Both the position numbers and the translations under genes were made by a program. Positions 17,073-26,269 of a stretch of DNA of 64,000 nt are shown here, piece after piece. The stretch is from Fusobacteriaceae bacterium (GTDB lineage: Bacteria > Fusobacteriota > Fusobacteriia > Fusobacteriales > Fusobacteriaceae), in NCBI GenBank assembly GCA_900764925.1, contig CAAFPW010000090.1, forward strand, positions 1 to 64,000, given 5' to 3'. A model generated the notes under the pieces. That model did no database searches. It had not been told where the DNA came from and saw only the letters and a program-made list of their open reading frames with translations. Positions within the stretch are counted from its first letter, which is position 1. Each line of letters opens with the position of its first letter.

Positions 17073-17095
17073 AGAAGTTTTCAGGAGGGTAAGCA

Positions 17096-18160
17096 ATGAA
17101 AGGTAAAGACGCTAAAGTATTTTTAGAGGCTTTGGAAGAGTTAGAAAAAGAAAAAGGAATCAGTAAGGAAAATCTTCTTTTAACTGTAGAACAAGCTCTA
17201 TTGGCAGCTTATAAGAAAAACTATGGTGAAGAAGAGAATGTAGAGGTTGTAATTGACAGAGAAACTGGAGATGTAAAAATCTATGAGGTAAAAACTGTTG
17301 TTCCAACTGAAGATCTATATGATGCTGCTGTAGAGATAGCATATGATGATGCTCTAGAAATTAAAAAGAGAGTAAAAATTGGTGATGTTATCAGAATAGA
17401 GGTAAACTGTGAAGAGTTTAGAAGAAACGCTATTCAAAACGGGAAGCAAATAGTTATACAAAAAGTTAGAGAAGCTGAAAGAGAGTATATATACGATAGA
17501 TTCAAAGTAAAAGAGCATGATATTATAAATGGTATCATAAGAAGAATAGATGAGAGAAAGAATGTTTTTATAGAGTTTGATGGAATAGAAGCCATCCTAC
17601 CACCAGTTGAACAATCACCAGCTGATACATATAGAGTTGGAGAGAGAATAAAAGTTTATTTAGCTGAAGTGGAAAAAACAAATAAATTCCCTAAAATAGT
17701 TATTTCAAGAAAACATGAGGGACTATTAAGAAAATTGTTTGAATTAGAAATTCCAGAAATTACATCAGGACTTATTGAGATAAAGGCTGTAGCTAGAGAA
17801 GCTGGATCAAGAGCTAAAGTAGCTGTGTATTCAGCAGATCCTAATATAGATACAGTAGGAGCTTGTATAGGTCAAAAGGGACTTAGAATTAAAAATATAG
17901 TTAATGAATTAAATGGAGAGAAAATTGATATTGTAATTTGGAAAGAGTCTATACAAGAGTTTGTATCAGCAGTTTTAAGTCCAGCTAAAGTAGTTAGTGT
18001 AGATGTATTTGAAGAGGAGAATACAGCAAGAGTTATAGTTGATAACTCACAACTATCATTAGCGATTGGTAAAAATGGTCAAAATGCTAGACTTGCAGCA
18101 AAATTAACAGGAATGAGAGTGGATATAAAAACTGCAACTAGTGTTGAAGAGGGAGAATAA
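17096..18160 (+). CDS. nusA: Transcription elongation/termination factor NusA
   Basis: NusA binds RNA polymerase and modulates pausing, termination and antitermination. It has 354 residues in the short (non-proteobacterial) form. The N-terminal polymerase-binding domain is at about 1-125 and an S1 domain at about 130-200 (KEHDIINGIIRRIDERKNVFIEF). Two KH domains follow, including IGQKGLRIKNIVNEL and LAIGKNGQNARLAAKLTG. The C-terminal acidic repeats of E. coli NusA are absent, as in Firmicutes. GGAGG precedes the ATG. Confidence 0.97.
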   Translation: MKGKDAKVFLEALEELEKEKGISKENLLLTVEQALLAAYKKNYGEEENVEVVIDRETGDVKIYEVKTVVPTEDLYDAAVEIAYDDALEIKKRVKIGDVIRIEVNCEEFRRNAIQNGKQIVIQKVREAEREYIYDRFKVKEHDIINGIIRRIDERKNVFIEFDGIEAILPPVEQSPADTYRVGERIKVYLAEVEKTNKFPKIVISRKHEGLLRKLFELEIPEITSGLIEIKAVAREAGSRAKVAVYSADPNIDTVGACIGQKGLRIKNIVNELNGEKIDIVIWKESIQEFVSAVLSPAKVVSVDVFEEENTARVIVDNSQLSLAIGKNGQNARLAAKLTGMRVDIKTATSVEEGE

Positions 18161-18161
18161 G

Positions 18162-18689
18162 TTGGAGACTACTATTATTCATGAAAGAACTTGTCTTATT
18201 TGTAAGGAAAAAAGAGACAAAAAAGATCTTTTTAGACTTGTTAAGTTGAGTGAAGATAAGTACAGTTTTGATGAAAAACAAAGAGCACAAAGTAGAGGGT
18301 ATTACGTTTGTAAATCTCATGAATGTTTAAAGAGATTAGCTAAGCATAAAAAAATAAAAATGAGTACAGATGATTTAATGAAGATGTTAAATCAGTTAAA
18401 GAAAGGCGAAAAGGACTATTTAAATATTTTGAAGGCAATGAAAAACTCACAAGCCTTATCTTTTGGAATGAATATGGTTTTAGAAGATATTGAACATACA
18501 CATTTTTTAGTTCTTGCAGAAGATATAAGTGAGAAAAATGAGAGAAAGCTTTTAACAAAAGCAAAAGAGCTAAATATAAAATTTGTGTATTTTGGAAATA
18601 AAAATCAACTAGGTGAAATTTTTGGCAAAGAGGAAGTTAGTGTAATTGCTGTTAAAAGTAAGAAGATGGCCCGTGGACTCATAGATTAA
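18162..18689 (+). CDS. YlxR (DUF448) - L7Ae-like fusion protein
   Basis: The protein has 175 residues from the TTG start. Residues about 8-75 are the YlxR/DUF448 domain (ERTCLICKEKRDKKDLFRLV, then SRGYYVCKSHECLKRLAK). Residues about 85-175 resemble an L7Ae/YlxQ RNA-binding domain (MVLEDIEHTHFLVLAEDISEKNERKLL, FGNKNQLGEIFGKEEVSVIAV). In Bacillus these are two adjacent genes, ylxR and ylxQ, between nusA and infB; here they are one frame. TTG at 18162 has AGGGAG six bases upstream and lies just after the nusA stop; an upstream GTG at 18141 lacks a site. The role is probably RNA or ribosome related. Confidence 0.85.
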   Translation: METTIIHERTCLICKEKRDKKDLFRLVKLSEDKYSFDEKQRAQSRGYYVCKSHECLKRLAKHKKIKMSTDDLMKMLNQLKKGEKDYLNILKAMKNSQALSFGMNMVLEDIEHTHFLVLAEDISEKNERKLLTKAKELNIKFVYFGNKNQLGEIFGKEEVSVIAVKSKKMARGLID

Positions 18690-18713
18690 CCTAAAATTTA
18701 GGAGGTATCTTTT

Positions 18714-20888
18714 ATGAAAAAAAGAGTACATGAGTTAGCAAAAGAGTATGGAATGAATAGCAAAGAGTTTTTAAACTTGCTAAGAGATGAAATAAAGTTG
18801 GATGTTGTATCAAACTTATCTGGATTAGATAGTAGTGATGTAGAGAGGGTAAAGAAGTATTTTGATGATATGACTGCCCCAAAAGAGATTGTGAAAGAGG
18901 AAAAAGGAGTAGCTTTGAATAAAAAACTTTTAGAAGAAGACGAAATTTTTGAAGAGGAGAGAGCTTCAAAAAAAGCAAAGAAAAATAAGAAAAATAATAA
19001 AAAAGAATCATTTGATGGAAATGATGAAGAAAAAAGTAAAAAGAATAAAAAGAAAAAAGGAAGAAGAACAGACTTTGTAATGAAGACTGTTGAAACTGCT
19101 GGTTCTGAAACTATTGAAGAAGATGGAATGAAAATAATCAAAATCAGAGGAGAGATAACTCTAGGAGATTTTGCTGAGAGATTAGGTGTTTCAAGTTCTG
19201 AAATAATAAAGAAATTATTCTTAAAAGGGCAAATGCTTACAATCAATAGTCCTCTATCTATAGAGACAGTAGAAGAGATAGCTATGGATTATGATGCCTT
19301 AGTTGAACAAGAGGAAGAAGTAGAATTAGATTTTGGAGAAAAATTTGCTCTTGAAGTTGAAGATAGAGAGGAAGACTTACAAGAGAGACCACCTGTAATC
19401 ACAATTATGGGACACGTTGACCATGGAAAAACATCACTTTTGGATGCTATCAGAGCTAGTAATGTAGTAGAGGGAGAAGCTGGAGGAATCACACAAAAGA
19501 TAGGAGCTTATCAAATAGTTAAGAATGGCAAAAAGATAACTTTCGTAGATACTCCAGGACACGAAGCTTTTACTGATATGAGAGCTAGAGGAGCTCAAGT
19601 TACAGATATAGCTATACTAGTAGTAGCTGCTGATGATGGAGTAATGCCACAAACAATAGAAGCATTATCTCATGCTAAAGCTGCAAATGTACCAATAATA
19701 GTAGCTGTTAATAAAATTGATAAACCAGAAGCTAATCCTATGAGAGTAAAACAAGAGCTTATGGAACATGGACTTGTATCTGTTGAATGGGGAGGAGATA
19801 CTGAGTTTGTAGAAGTATCTGCAAAACAAAAGTTACATTTAGATGACCTATTGGATACAATCTTAATAACAGCAGAGATTCTAGAATTAAAAGCGAACCC
19901 TAAGAAAAGAGCTAAAGGGGTAGTGTTAGAATCGAGACTTGACCCTAAAGTAGGACCAATAGCTGACATATTAGTTCAAGAGGGAACGTTAAAAATAGGA
20001 GATGTTATTGTAGCTGGAGAAACTTATGGAAAAGTAAGAGCTCTATTAAATGATAGAGGGGATAGAGTAGAGAAGGTAGAACTATCTCAACCAGCTGAAA
20101 TAGTAGGATTTACACAAGTTCCTCAAGCTGGGGATACTATGTATGTAATTCAAAATGAACAACATGCAAAAAGAATTGTAGAAGAGGTAGCTAAGGAGAG
20201 AAAGTTAGCTGAAACAAGTAAGAAAACTATAACTCTTGAATCGTTATCTGAGCAGTTCGATCATGAAAATTTAAAAGAGTTAAATCTTGTATTGAGAGCG
20301 GATTCTAGAGGTTCTGTAGATGCATTGAGAGAATCATTATTAAAACTTTCAACTAATGAAGTAGCTGTAAATATTATTCAAGCAGCTTCAGGAGCAATCA
20401 CAGAGAGTGACGTAAAACTAGCTGAAGTATCTAATGCAATTATTATTGGATTCAATGTTAGACCTACAACTAAAGCAATAAAAGAAGCTGAAGTAAATGG
20501 TGTTGAGATAAGAACATCTAACATTATTTATCATATAACTGAGGATATAGAGAAAGCTCTAACAGGAATGTTAGATCCAGAGTATAAAGAGATATACTTA
20601 GGAAGAATAGAGATCAAAAAGGTATTTAAAGTTTCTAAAATAGGAAATGTTGCTGGTTGTGTCGTTGTAGATGGAAAAGTTAGAAATGATGCTAATATAA
20701 GACTTCTTAGAAACGGCATTGTAATGTATGAAGGAAAACTTGCTTCACTTAAGAGATTTAAAGATGATGCAAAAGAGGTTGTTGCAGGTCAAGAGTGTGG
20801 ACTTGGAATAGAAAACTTCAACGATATCAAAGAGGGAGATATAGTAGAAGCTTTTGAAATGCAAGAGGTAAAAAGAACTCTAAAATAA
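18714..20888 (+). CDS. infB: Translation initiation factor IF-2
   Basis: This GTPase places initiator fMet-tRNA on the 30S subunit. It has 724 residues, shorter than the E. coli form. The N-terminal helical domain (RVHELAKEYGMNSKEFLNLL) is followed by a Lys/Glu-rich linker of low complexity (about 65-120) and a second IF2N domain (LGDFAERLGVSSSEIIKKLF). The G domain has GHVDHGKTS, DTPGHEAF and NKIDKPEAN, and domains II-IV follow. AGGAGG precedes the ATG. It is in the usual operon position before rbfA. Confidence 0.98.
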   Translation: MKKRVHELAKEYGMNSKEFLNLLRDEIKLDVVSNLSGLDSSDVERVKKYFDDMTAPKEIVKEEKGVALNKKLLEEDEIFEEERASKKAKKNKKNNKKESFDGNDEEKSKKNKKKKGRRTDFVMKTVETAGSETIEEDGMKIIKIRGEITLGDFAERLGVSSSEIIKKLFLKGQMLTINSPLSIETVEEIAMDYDALVEQEEEVELDFGEKFALEVEDREEDLQERPPVITIMGHVDHGKTSLLDAIRASNVVEGEAGGITQKIGAYQIVKNGKKITFVDTPGHEAFTDMRARGAQVTDIAILVVAADDGVMPQTIEALSHAKAANVPIIVAVNKIDKPEANPMRVKQELMEHGLVSVEWGGDTEFVEVSAKQKLHLDDLLDTILITAEILELKANPKKRAKGVVLESRLDPKVGPIADILVQEGTLKIGDVIVAGETYGKVRALLNDRGDRVEKVELSQPAEIVGFTQVPQAGDTMYVIQNEQHAKRIVEEVAKERKLAETSKKTITLESLSEQFDHENLKELNLVLRADSRGSVDALRESLLKLSTNEVAVNIIQAASGAITESDVKLAEVSNAIIIGFNVRPTTKAIKEAEVNGVEIRTSNIIYHITEDIEKALTGMLDPEYKEIYLGRIEIKKVFKVSKIGNVAGCVVVDGKVRNDANIRLLRNGIVMYEGKLASLKRFKDDAKEVVAGQECGLGIENFNDIKEGDIVEAFEMQEVKRTLK

Positions 20889-20922
20889 TCTGCAAGCTTA
20901 CACAGAAAGAGAGTGATTATTT

Positions 20923-21285
20923 ATGAAGAGACAAAGATTAGCAGGAATAGAAAAAGAGATGAGTAGAGTGATCTCTCAAGTTCTTTTTGAAGAGATAAAA
21001 AACCCTAAAATAAGGGGATTAGTTTCTGTTACTAATATAAGAGTAACTGAAGACCTAAAATTTGCTGATGTATACTTCAGTATAATGTCAGGGCAAATGA
21101 ATGGAGAAAAAGCAGTAGATAAAGAGACTGTACTAGAGGGATTAAACCAAATAAAAGGTTATTTAAGAAAAAGGGTAGCTGAAGAGATAGAGATTAGATA
21201 TATACCAGAAATAAGAGTAAAATTAGATGACTCTATAGAGCATGCAATAAAAATATCAAAACTTTTAAATGATTTAAAAGGATAG
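20923..21285 (+). CDS. rbfA: Ribosome-binding factor A
   Basis: This small KH-fold protein of 120 residues helps process and mature 16S rRNA in 30S subunits, partly as a cold-shock factor. The family stretches RLAGIEKEMSRVISQVLFEEIKNPKI, VSVTNIRVTEDLKFADVYFS and PEIRVKLDDSIEHAIKISKLL are clear. It overlaps or abuts recJ. Confidence 0.96.
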   Translation: MKRQRLAGIEKEMSRVISQVLFEEIKNPKIRGLVSVTNIRVTEDLKFADVYFSIMSGQMNGEKAVDKETVLEGLNQIKGYLRKRVAEEIEIRYIPEIRVKLDDSIEHAIKISKLLNDLKG

Positions 21286-21293
21286 TGATATTG

Positions 21294-23012
21294 ATGTACT
21301 GGGAATATAGTTCACTACCTCAATCTCTAGTTGATGCTAAGGCTGTACAATGGAGAAAAAATACACTGCTAACTACCTTATTACTCAATAGAGGATTTTC
21401 TGATGAAAAGAGTGCTAATGAATTTATAAGCCCTAAAATTTCTGATTTTAGAGATCCTTTTAAATTTGAAAAAATGGCTAGCGTAGTAGAAAAAATATTG
21501 GAAAAAAGAGAAAAAAAAGAAAAGATATTTATCTATGGAGATTATGATGTTGATGGCATTACAGCTGCAGTTTTTTTAGTGAAGGTATTTAGTGAAATAG
21601 GAATAGATGTAGATTACTATATCCCTAATAGAATGGAAGAAGGCTATGGTTTAGACAAAAAAGCTATAGATTTCATGAAAAAAAGAGATTGTAAATTAGT
21701 AATAACTGTAGATACAGGAGTTAATTCAATAGAGGATGTGAGATATGCAAACTCTATTGGAATAGATGTAATAGTGACAGACCATCATAAATCTGTAAAA
21801 GATAAAGAAGATGATGAATTATTACTGCTCAATCCAAAACTTAGTGAGACATATGAATTTAAATATCTATCTGGAGCAGGAGTAGCTTTGAAGGTAGCTC
21901 AAGGAGTTTACCTAAAAATAGAAGCTGATTTAAATAAATTGTATCAGTATATGGATATAGTGATGATAGGAACAGTGGCTGATGTAGTTCCTATGATTGA
22001 TGAAAATAGAATAATTATAAAAGAGGGATTAAAAACTTTAAGAAAAACAAAGGTAAAAGGTTTGATGTATCTTTTGAAATATTTGAAGTTTCAAACAAAG
22101 GAGATAAATACCACTGATGTGAGTTATTTTATCTCTCCTCTTATAAACTCGTTAGGGAGAATAGGTGTTTCTAAAATGGGAGCAGATTTCTTTCTAAAAA
22201 ATGATGAGTTTGAGATATATAATATCATCGAAGAGATGAAAAAATCAAACAAGAAAAGAAGAGAGTTAGAAAAAAATATATATGATGAAGCTGACTCTAA
22301 AATAAGAAAGATGGGAAAAAATGAGGCTAAATGTGCTTTTCTTTACTCTAGAAAATGGCATCCTGGAGTGATAGGGGTAGTATCTTCTAGATTGAGTGTA
22401 AAGTATAATATGCCAATAGCTCTCATTGCTATCAAAGATGATATAGGAAAAGCATCTTGTAGAAGCGTAAAAGGGATAAGTGTTTTTAATATATTCCAGG
22501 ATATGAGGGATAAGTTAGTAAGATTTGGTGGACATGATTTAGCTTCAGGATTTATAGTAAAACAGGATAAAATAAAAGAAGTAGAGAGAATTTTTAAAGA
22601 AAAAATAAGTGGGATGAAAGCTGAAGAAGAAAGAAAAAGTTTAAAAGTAGATATGAAATACCCTATAGAAAATATAGATGAAAAAGTATTCGAAGCTATG
22701 GAAAACTTGGCTCCTTTTGGACTAGAGAATCCACATCCTCTATTTTTAGATGAAGATTTATCCTTTGATTATATAAAAAAATTCGGTGTAAATGAGAGAC
22801 ATTTTAATGGTATCATCAAAAAAAATGGTGAAAAATACCATATGGTTGCCTTTGATTTAGGACATAAAATAAATGAATTAGAATCTAAAATTCAAAAATT
22901 TGATATAGTCTATTATCCTGAAAAAGTTTTTTATAAGGGAGAAGAGATAGTTCAAATTAGAGTTAAGGATATAAAAATAAAAGATGATTTTTATGAAATT
23001 TTTACTAAATAG
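21294..23012 (+). CDS. recJ: Single-stranded-DNA-specific exonuclease RecJ
   Basis: This DHH-superfamily 5'-3' exonuclease acts in recombination and repair. It is about 572 residues. Motifs are IYGDYDVDGITA (motif I), ITVDTGVNS, IVTDHHKS (the DHH), SYFISPLINSLGRIG, and the DHHA1 region WHPGVIGVVSSRLS ... FGGHDLASGF. Starts GTG 21285, TTG 21291 and ATG 21294 are all possible behind AAGGA at 21278; ATG 21294 is my choice. RecJ downstream of rbfA is not the most usual order and makes this a repair gene inside a translation operon. Confidence 0.94.
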   Translation: MYWEYSSLPQSLVDAKAVQWRKNTLLTTLLLNRGFSDEKSANEFISPKISDFRDPFKFEKMASVVEKILEKREKKEKIFIYGDYDVDGITAAVFLVKVFSEIGIDVDYYIPNRMEEGYGLDKKAIDFMKKRDCKLVITVDTGVNSIEDVRYANSIGIDVIVTDHHKSVKDKEDDELLLLNPKLSETYEFKYLSGAGVALKVAQGVYLKIEADLNKLYQYMDIVMIGTVADVVPMIDENRIIIKEGLKTLRKTKVKGLMYLLKYLKFQTKEINTTDVSYFISPLINSLGRIGVSKMGADFFLKNDEFEIYNIIEEMKKSNKKRRELEKNIYDEADSKIRKMGKNEAKCAFLYSRKWHPGVIGVVSSRLSVKYNMPIALIAIKDDIGKASCRSVKGISVFNIFQDMRDKLVRFGGHDLASGFIVKQDKIKEVERIFKEKISGMKAEEERKSLKVDMKYPIENIDEKVFEAMENLAPFGLENPHPLFLDEDLSFDYIKKFGVNERHFNGIIKKNGEKYHMVAFDLGHKINELESKIQKFDIVYYPEKVFYKGEEIVQIRVKDIKIKDDFYEIFTK

Positions 23013-23027
23013 ATTTAAGGAGGAACA

Positions 23028-24314
23028 ATGAAACACGAATTAAAAAAAGTTGCAAACTCTGCAGTTGAGATAAAAATTTGTCTTACTGCTGAAGAAGTAA
23101 AACCAGTAAAAGAAGAGGTTTTAAAAGAATTAGCTAAAAAGGTAGAAGTTCCAGGATTTAGAAAAGGACATGTACCTGTAAGTACTGTAGAAGCTCAATT
23201 TAAAGATGCAGTAAAAGAAGAGGTAACTGATAAAGTTTTACACAAATATTACGAAGAGGTAATAAAAGCTGAAAACATTATGCCTATTAGCTATATCAAC
23301 CATGTAAAAGCTAACTTAGGGGAAGAGTTTGATGTTACATTTACTGTAGATGTATATCCAGAAGTAACATTAGGAGAATACAAAGGGTTAGAAGTAGAAA
23401 AAGAAACTTTTGAAATGACTCCAGAAAAATTAGATGCTGAAATCAATATGATGGTAAATAGCAAATCTAAATTAGAAGAAACAGAAGCTGGATACAAAGC
23501 TCAAATGGGAGATACAGTAGATTTAGCATTTGAAGGATTTGTTGATGGTGTAGCTTTCGAAGGTGGAAAAGCTGATTCTCATGTATTAAAATTAGGATCA
23601 AAAATGTTCATAGACACTTTTGAAGATCAATTAGTAGGATATGAAGCTGGACAAGAAGGAGAAGTAAATGTAACTTTCCCTGCTGAGTATCATGCAGCTA
23701 ACCTAGCTGGAAAACCTGCTGTATTCAAAGTAAAAGTAAACAGCGTTAAAAAATTAGTAACTCCTGAGTTAAATGATGAATTAGCTAAAGAGTTTGGATT
23801 TGAAAATGTTGAAGATATGAAAGCTAAAACAGAGGAAAGAATCAAAACTAGAGAAGAAGATAGAGTAAAAAATCAGTACATTGGTAAACTATTAGAGAAA
23901 ATCTCTTCTACAAGTACAGTTGAAATTCCAGTATCTATGATAGCTTCTGAAGTAAGAGCTAGAATAGCTGAAATGGAGCAACAATTAGCAGCTCAAGGAA
24001 TCGGATTTGATATGTACTTACAAATGACAGGAATGGATAGAGCTAAATTAGAAGCTCAAATAGCTCCAATGGCAGCTGGAAAAGTAAAAGCTGACCTAAT
24101 CCTTGAAGCTATTGCAAAAGCTGAAAACTTAGAAGTTTCTGAAGATGAAATAAAAGAAAAAATGACTGAAATAGCTAAAATGTATGGAATGGATTTAGCT
24201 AAATTAGAAGAAGAGTTAAATAAGCATAAAAACTATGATAACTTCAAAATGACAGTTAAAGGTGAATGCTTAATGCAAAAATCTATTGATGTAATAGTAA
24301 ATAATGCAAAATAG
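23028..24314 (+). CDS. tig: Trigger factor
   Basis: This ribosome-bound chaperone and peptidyl-prolyl isomerase has 428 residues. The N-terminal ribosome-binding domain contains the signature VPGFRKGHVP (usual GFRxGxxP). The FKBP-type domain is at about 150-245 (GDTVDLAFEGFVDGVAFEGG ... FPAEYHAANLAGK), followed by the helical C-terminal cradle. AAGGAGG precedes the ATG. It is followed by clpP, clpX and lon, the common tig-clpP-clpX-lon order. Confidence 0.97.
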   Translation: MKHELKKVANSAVEIKICLTAEEVKPVKEEVLKELAKKVEVPGFRKGHVPVSTVEAQFKDAVKEEVTDKVLHKYYEEVIKAENIMPISYINHVKANLGEEFDVTFTVDVYPEVTLGEYKGLEVEKETFEMTPEKLDAEINMMVNSKSKLEETEAGYKAQMGDTVDLAFEGFVDGVAFEGGKADSHVLKLGSKMFIDTFEDQLVGYEAGQEGEVNVTFPAEYHAANLAGKPAVFKVKVNSVKKLVTPELNDELAKEFGFENVEDMKAKTEERIKTREEDRVKNQYIGKLLEKISSTSTVEIPVSMIASEVRARIAEMEQQLAAQGIGFDMYLQMTGMDRAKLEAQIAPMAAGKVKADLILEAIAKAENLEVSEDEIKEKMTEIAKMYGMDLAKLEEELNKHKNYDNFKMTVKGECLMQKSIDVIVNNAK

Positions 24315-24322
24315 TTAATTGT

Positions 24323-24352
24323 GTATAGGAAGCAGAATTCTGCTTCCTATAC
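24323..24352. repeat. Perfect 30-base palindrome between tig and clpP
   Basis: GTATAGGAAGCAG and CTGCTTCCTATAC flank AATT, so the whole 30 bases are a perfect palindrome; as RNA it gives a 13-pair hairpin with a four-base loop. No T tract follows. It may end or attenuate tig transcription, protect the mRNA end, or serve as an operator for clpP. Confidence 0.7.
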
Positions 24353-24425
24353 CATTAAAATTAAATAAATAATTAAAGAATAAAAGTAGAATTTATTTTT
24401 GAACTATTTATTTAAGGAGGTAAAA

Positions 24426-25001
24426 ATGTATAATCCAACTGTTATAGAGAATAATGGTAGGTCAGAAAGAGCCTACGATATATATTCAAGACTTTTAAAG
24501 GATAGAATAATATTTTTAGGAACAGAGATAGATGATAATGTAGCTAATGCAATAGTAGCTCAACTTCTATTTTTAGAAGCTGAAGATCCAGAGAAAGATA
24601 TAATCATGTATATAAACAGCCCAGGTGGAGTTGTTACTGCTGGGATGGCAATATTTGATACTATGAATTATATAAAACCAGATGTACAAACAGTGTGCAT
24701 AGGGCAAGCAGCAAGTATGGGAGCACTACTTTTAGCAGCAGGGGCTAAAGGAAAAAGATTTGCCCTTGAACACTCAAGAATAATGATTCATCAACCATTA
24801 GGTGGAGCAAGAGGACAAGCAACAGATATTGAGATACAAGCAAAAGAGATTTTAAGAATGAAAGAGATGTTATCGCAAATTTTAGCTGAAGCTACAGGGA
24901 AAAATGTTGATGAGATAGTAAAAGATACGGAGAGAGACAACTATATGTCAGCTTCTGAAGCTGTTGAATATGGATTAATTGATCAAGTGTTTAAAAAGTA
25001 G
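24426..25001 (+). CDS. clpP: ATP-dependent Clp protease proteolytic subunit
   Basis: ClpP forms the 14-subunit serine protease barrel used by ClpX and other Clp ATPases. It has 191 residues from ATG 24426, chosen because AAGGAGG lies six bases upstream; an earlier in-frame TTG has no site. The catalytic Ser is in [14 protein letters not shown] and the His in [12 protein letters not shown]; the Asp follows about fifty residues later ([17 protein letters not shown] marks the end of the fold). clpX follows 14 bases later. Confidence 0.98.
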   Translation: MYNPTVIENNGRSERAYDIYSRLLKDRIIFLGTEIDDNVANAIVAQLLFLEAEDPEKDIIMYINSPGGVVTAGMAIFDTMNYIKPDVQTVCIGQAASMGALLLAAGAKGKRFALEHSRIMIHQPLGGARGQATDIEIQAKEILRMKEMLSQILAEATGKNVDEIVKDTERDNYMSASEAVEYGLIDQVFKK

Positions 25002-25015
25002 AAGGGAGAATGAAG

Positions 25016-26254
25016 ATGAATAAAAAAGCTAGATGTTCTTTCTGTGGAAGCACTGAAGATGAAGTTTCAAAACTATTCAGTGGAATAGATGGAGCTCTTA
25101 TATGTGATAGATGTATAGAAAGTTGTTTCGATATATTAGAACTTTCAAAGGAGCATATAAAAACTGCACTACCTGAAGGATTATCAGAGGAAAGTTTATT
25201 AACTCCAAAGGAGATAAAAGAGAAATTAGATGAATATGTGATAGGGCAAGAGGAAACAAAGAAGATTCTTGCGGTAGCTGTTTATAATCATTATAAGAGA
25301 ATTTTAGATAATGCAGAAAGAGATGAAGAAAATAGTGTAGAACTACAAAAATCAAATGTTCTTTTAATAGGACCTACTGGTTCTGGAAAAACTCTTCTTG
25401 CTCAAACATTGGCAAGAAGTTTAAAAGTACCATTTGCGATAGCTGATGCTACAACTCTTACAGAAGCTGGATATGTAGGGGATGACGTAGAGAATGTATT
25501 AGTTAGACTTTTACAAGCAGCAGAGTATGATGTAGAAGCAGCTGAAAAAGGTATTATTTATATAGATGAGATAGATAAGATAGCTAGAAAATCTGAAAAT
25601 GTATCAATTACAAGGGATGTATCTGGAGAAGGAGTACAGCAATCTTTACTTAAAATAATAGAGGGAACTAAATCACAAGTTCCACCTCAAGGAGGAAGAA
25701 AACATCCTAACCAAGAGTTGATAGAAATAGACACAACTAATATTTTATTTATAGTTGGAGGAGCTTTTGAAGGTTTAGAAAAAGTTATCAAAGCGAGAAC
25801 TAATAAGAAAGTTATAGGTTTTGGAGCAGAGATATCAAAAGAAAAAGAGGAGAGAGTAGGAGAAGTATTCGCTAAAGTTCTACCAGAAGACTTGGTGAAA
25901 CAAGGAATCATACCAGAATTAGTAGGAAGATTGCCAATAATTACAACTCTTCAAGATTTAGATGAGGAAGCTTTAATAAAAATATTAACTGAACCAAAAA
26001 ATGCAATAGTGAAACAATATAAAAAATTGTTTGATTTAGAAGGGGTAGATTTAGAATTTACTCCAGAAGCATTGAAAAAAATTGCGTCTTTAGCATTAGA
26101 AAGAAGAATTGGTGCTAGAGGATTGAGAGCTATAATTGAGCAGACAATGTTAGAACTTATGTATGAAGTGCCATCTGATGAGAGTATTCATAAGGTAACT
26201 ATAGGAGAAGATGCTGTCCTTGACTCAAGTAAAGCTATTATAGAAAAAGAGTAG
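25016..26254 (+). CDS. clpX: ATP-dependent Clp protease ATP-binding subunit ClpX
   Basis: ClpX is the AAA+ unfoldase that feeds substrates to ClpP. It is 412 residues from ATG 25016 (GAAGGGAG upstream gives seven-base spacing; an ATG two codons earlier is too close). The N-terminal zinc-binding domain has CSFCG ... CDRCIESC. Walker A is GPTGSGKT and Walker [11 protein letters not shown]. The pore and RKH-type loops and an IGF-type ClpP loop region ([11 protein letters not shown]) are present. Confidence 0.98.
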   Translation: MNKKARCSFCGSTEDEVSKLFSGIDGALICDRCIESCFDILELSKEHIKTALPEGLSEESLLTPKEIKEKLDEYVIGQEETKKILAVAVYNHYKRILDNAERDEENSVELQKSNVLLIGPTGSGKTLLAQTLARSLKVPFAIADATTLTEAGYVGDDVENVLVRLLQAAEYDVEAAEKGIIYIDEIDKIARKSENVSITRDVSGEGVQQSLLKIIEGTKSQVPPQGGRKHPNQELIEIDTTNILFIVGGAFEGLEKVIKARTNKKVIGFGAEISKEKEERVGEVFAKVLPEDLVKQGIIPELVGRLPIITTLQDLDEEALIKILTEPKNAIVKQYKKLFDLEGVDLEFTPEALKKIASLALERRIGARGLRAIIEQTMLELMYEVPSDESIHKVTIGEDAVLDSSKAIIEKE

Positions 26255-26269
26255 ATGGAGGGACAACTA

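Noticed and set aside
18698..19246. Long minus-strand open frame opposite infB.
   Set aside because: It is a shadow of the Lys/Glu-rich linker; its product is Ser/Phe-rich low complexity and has no ribosome site.
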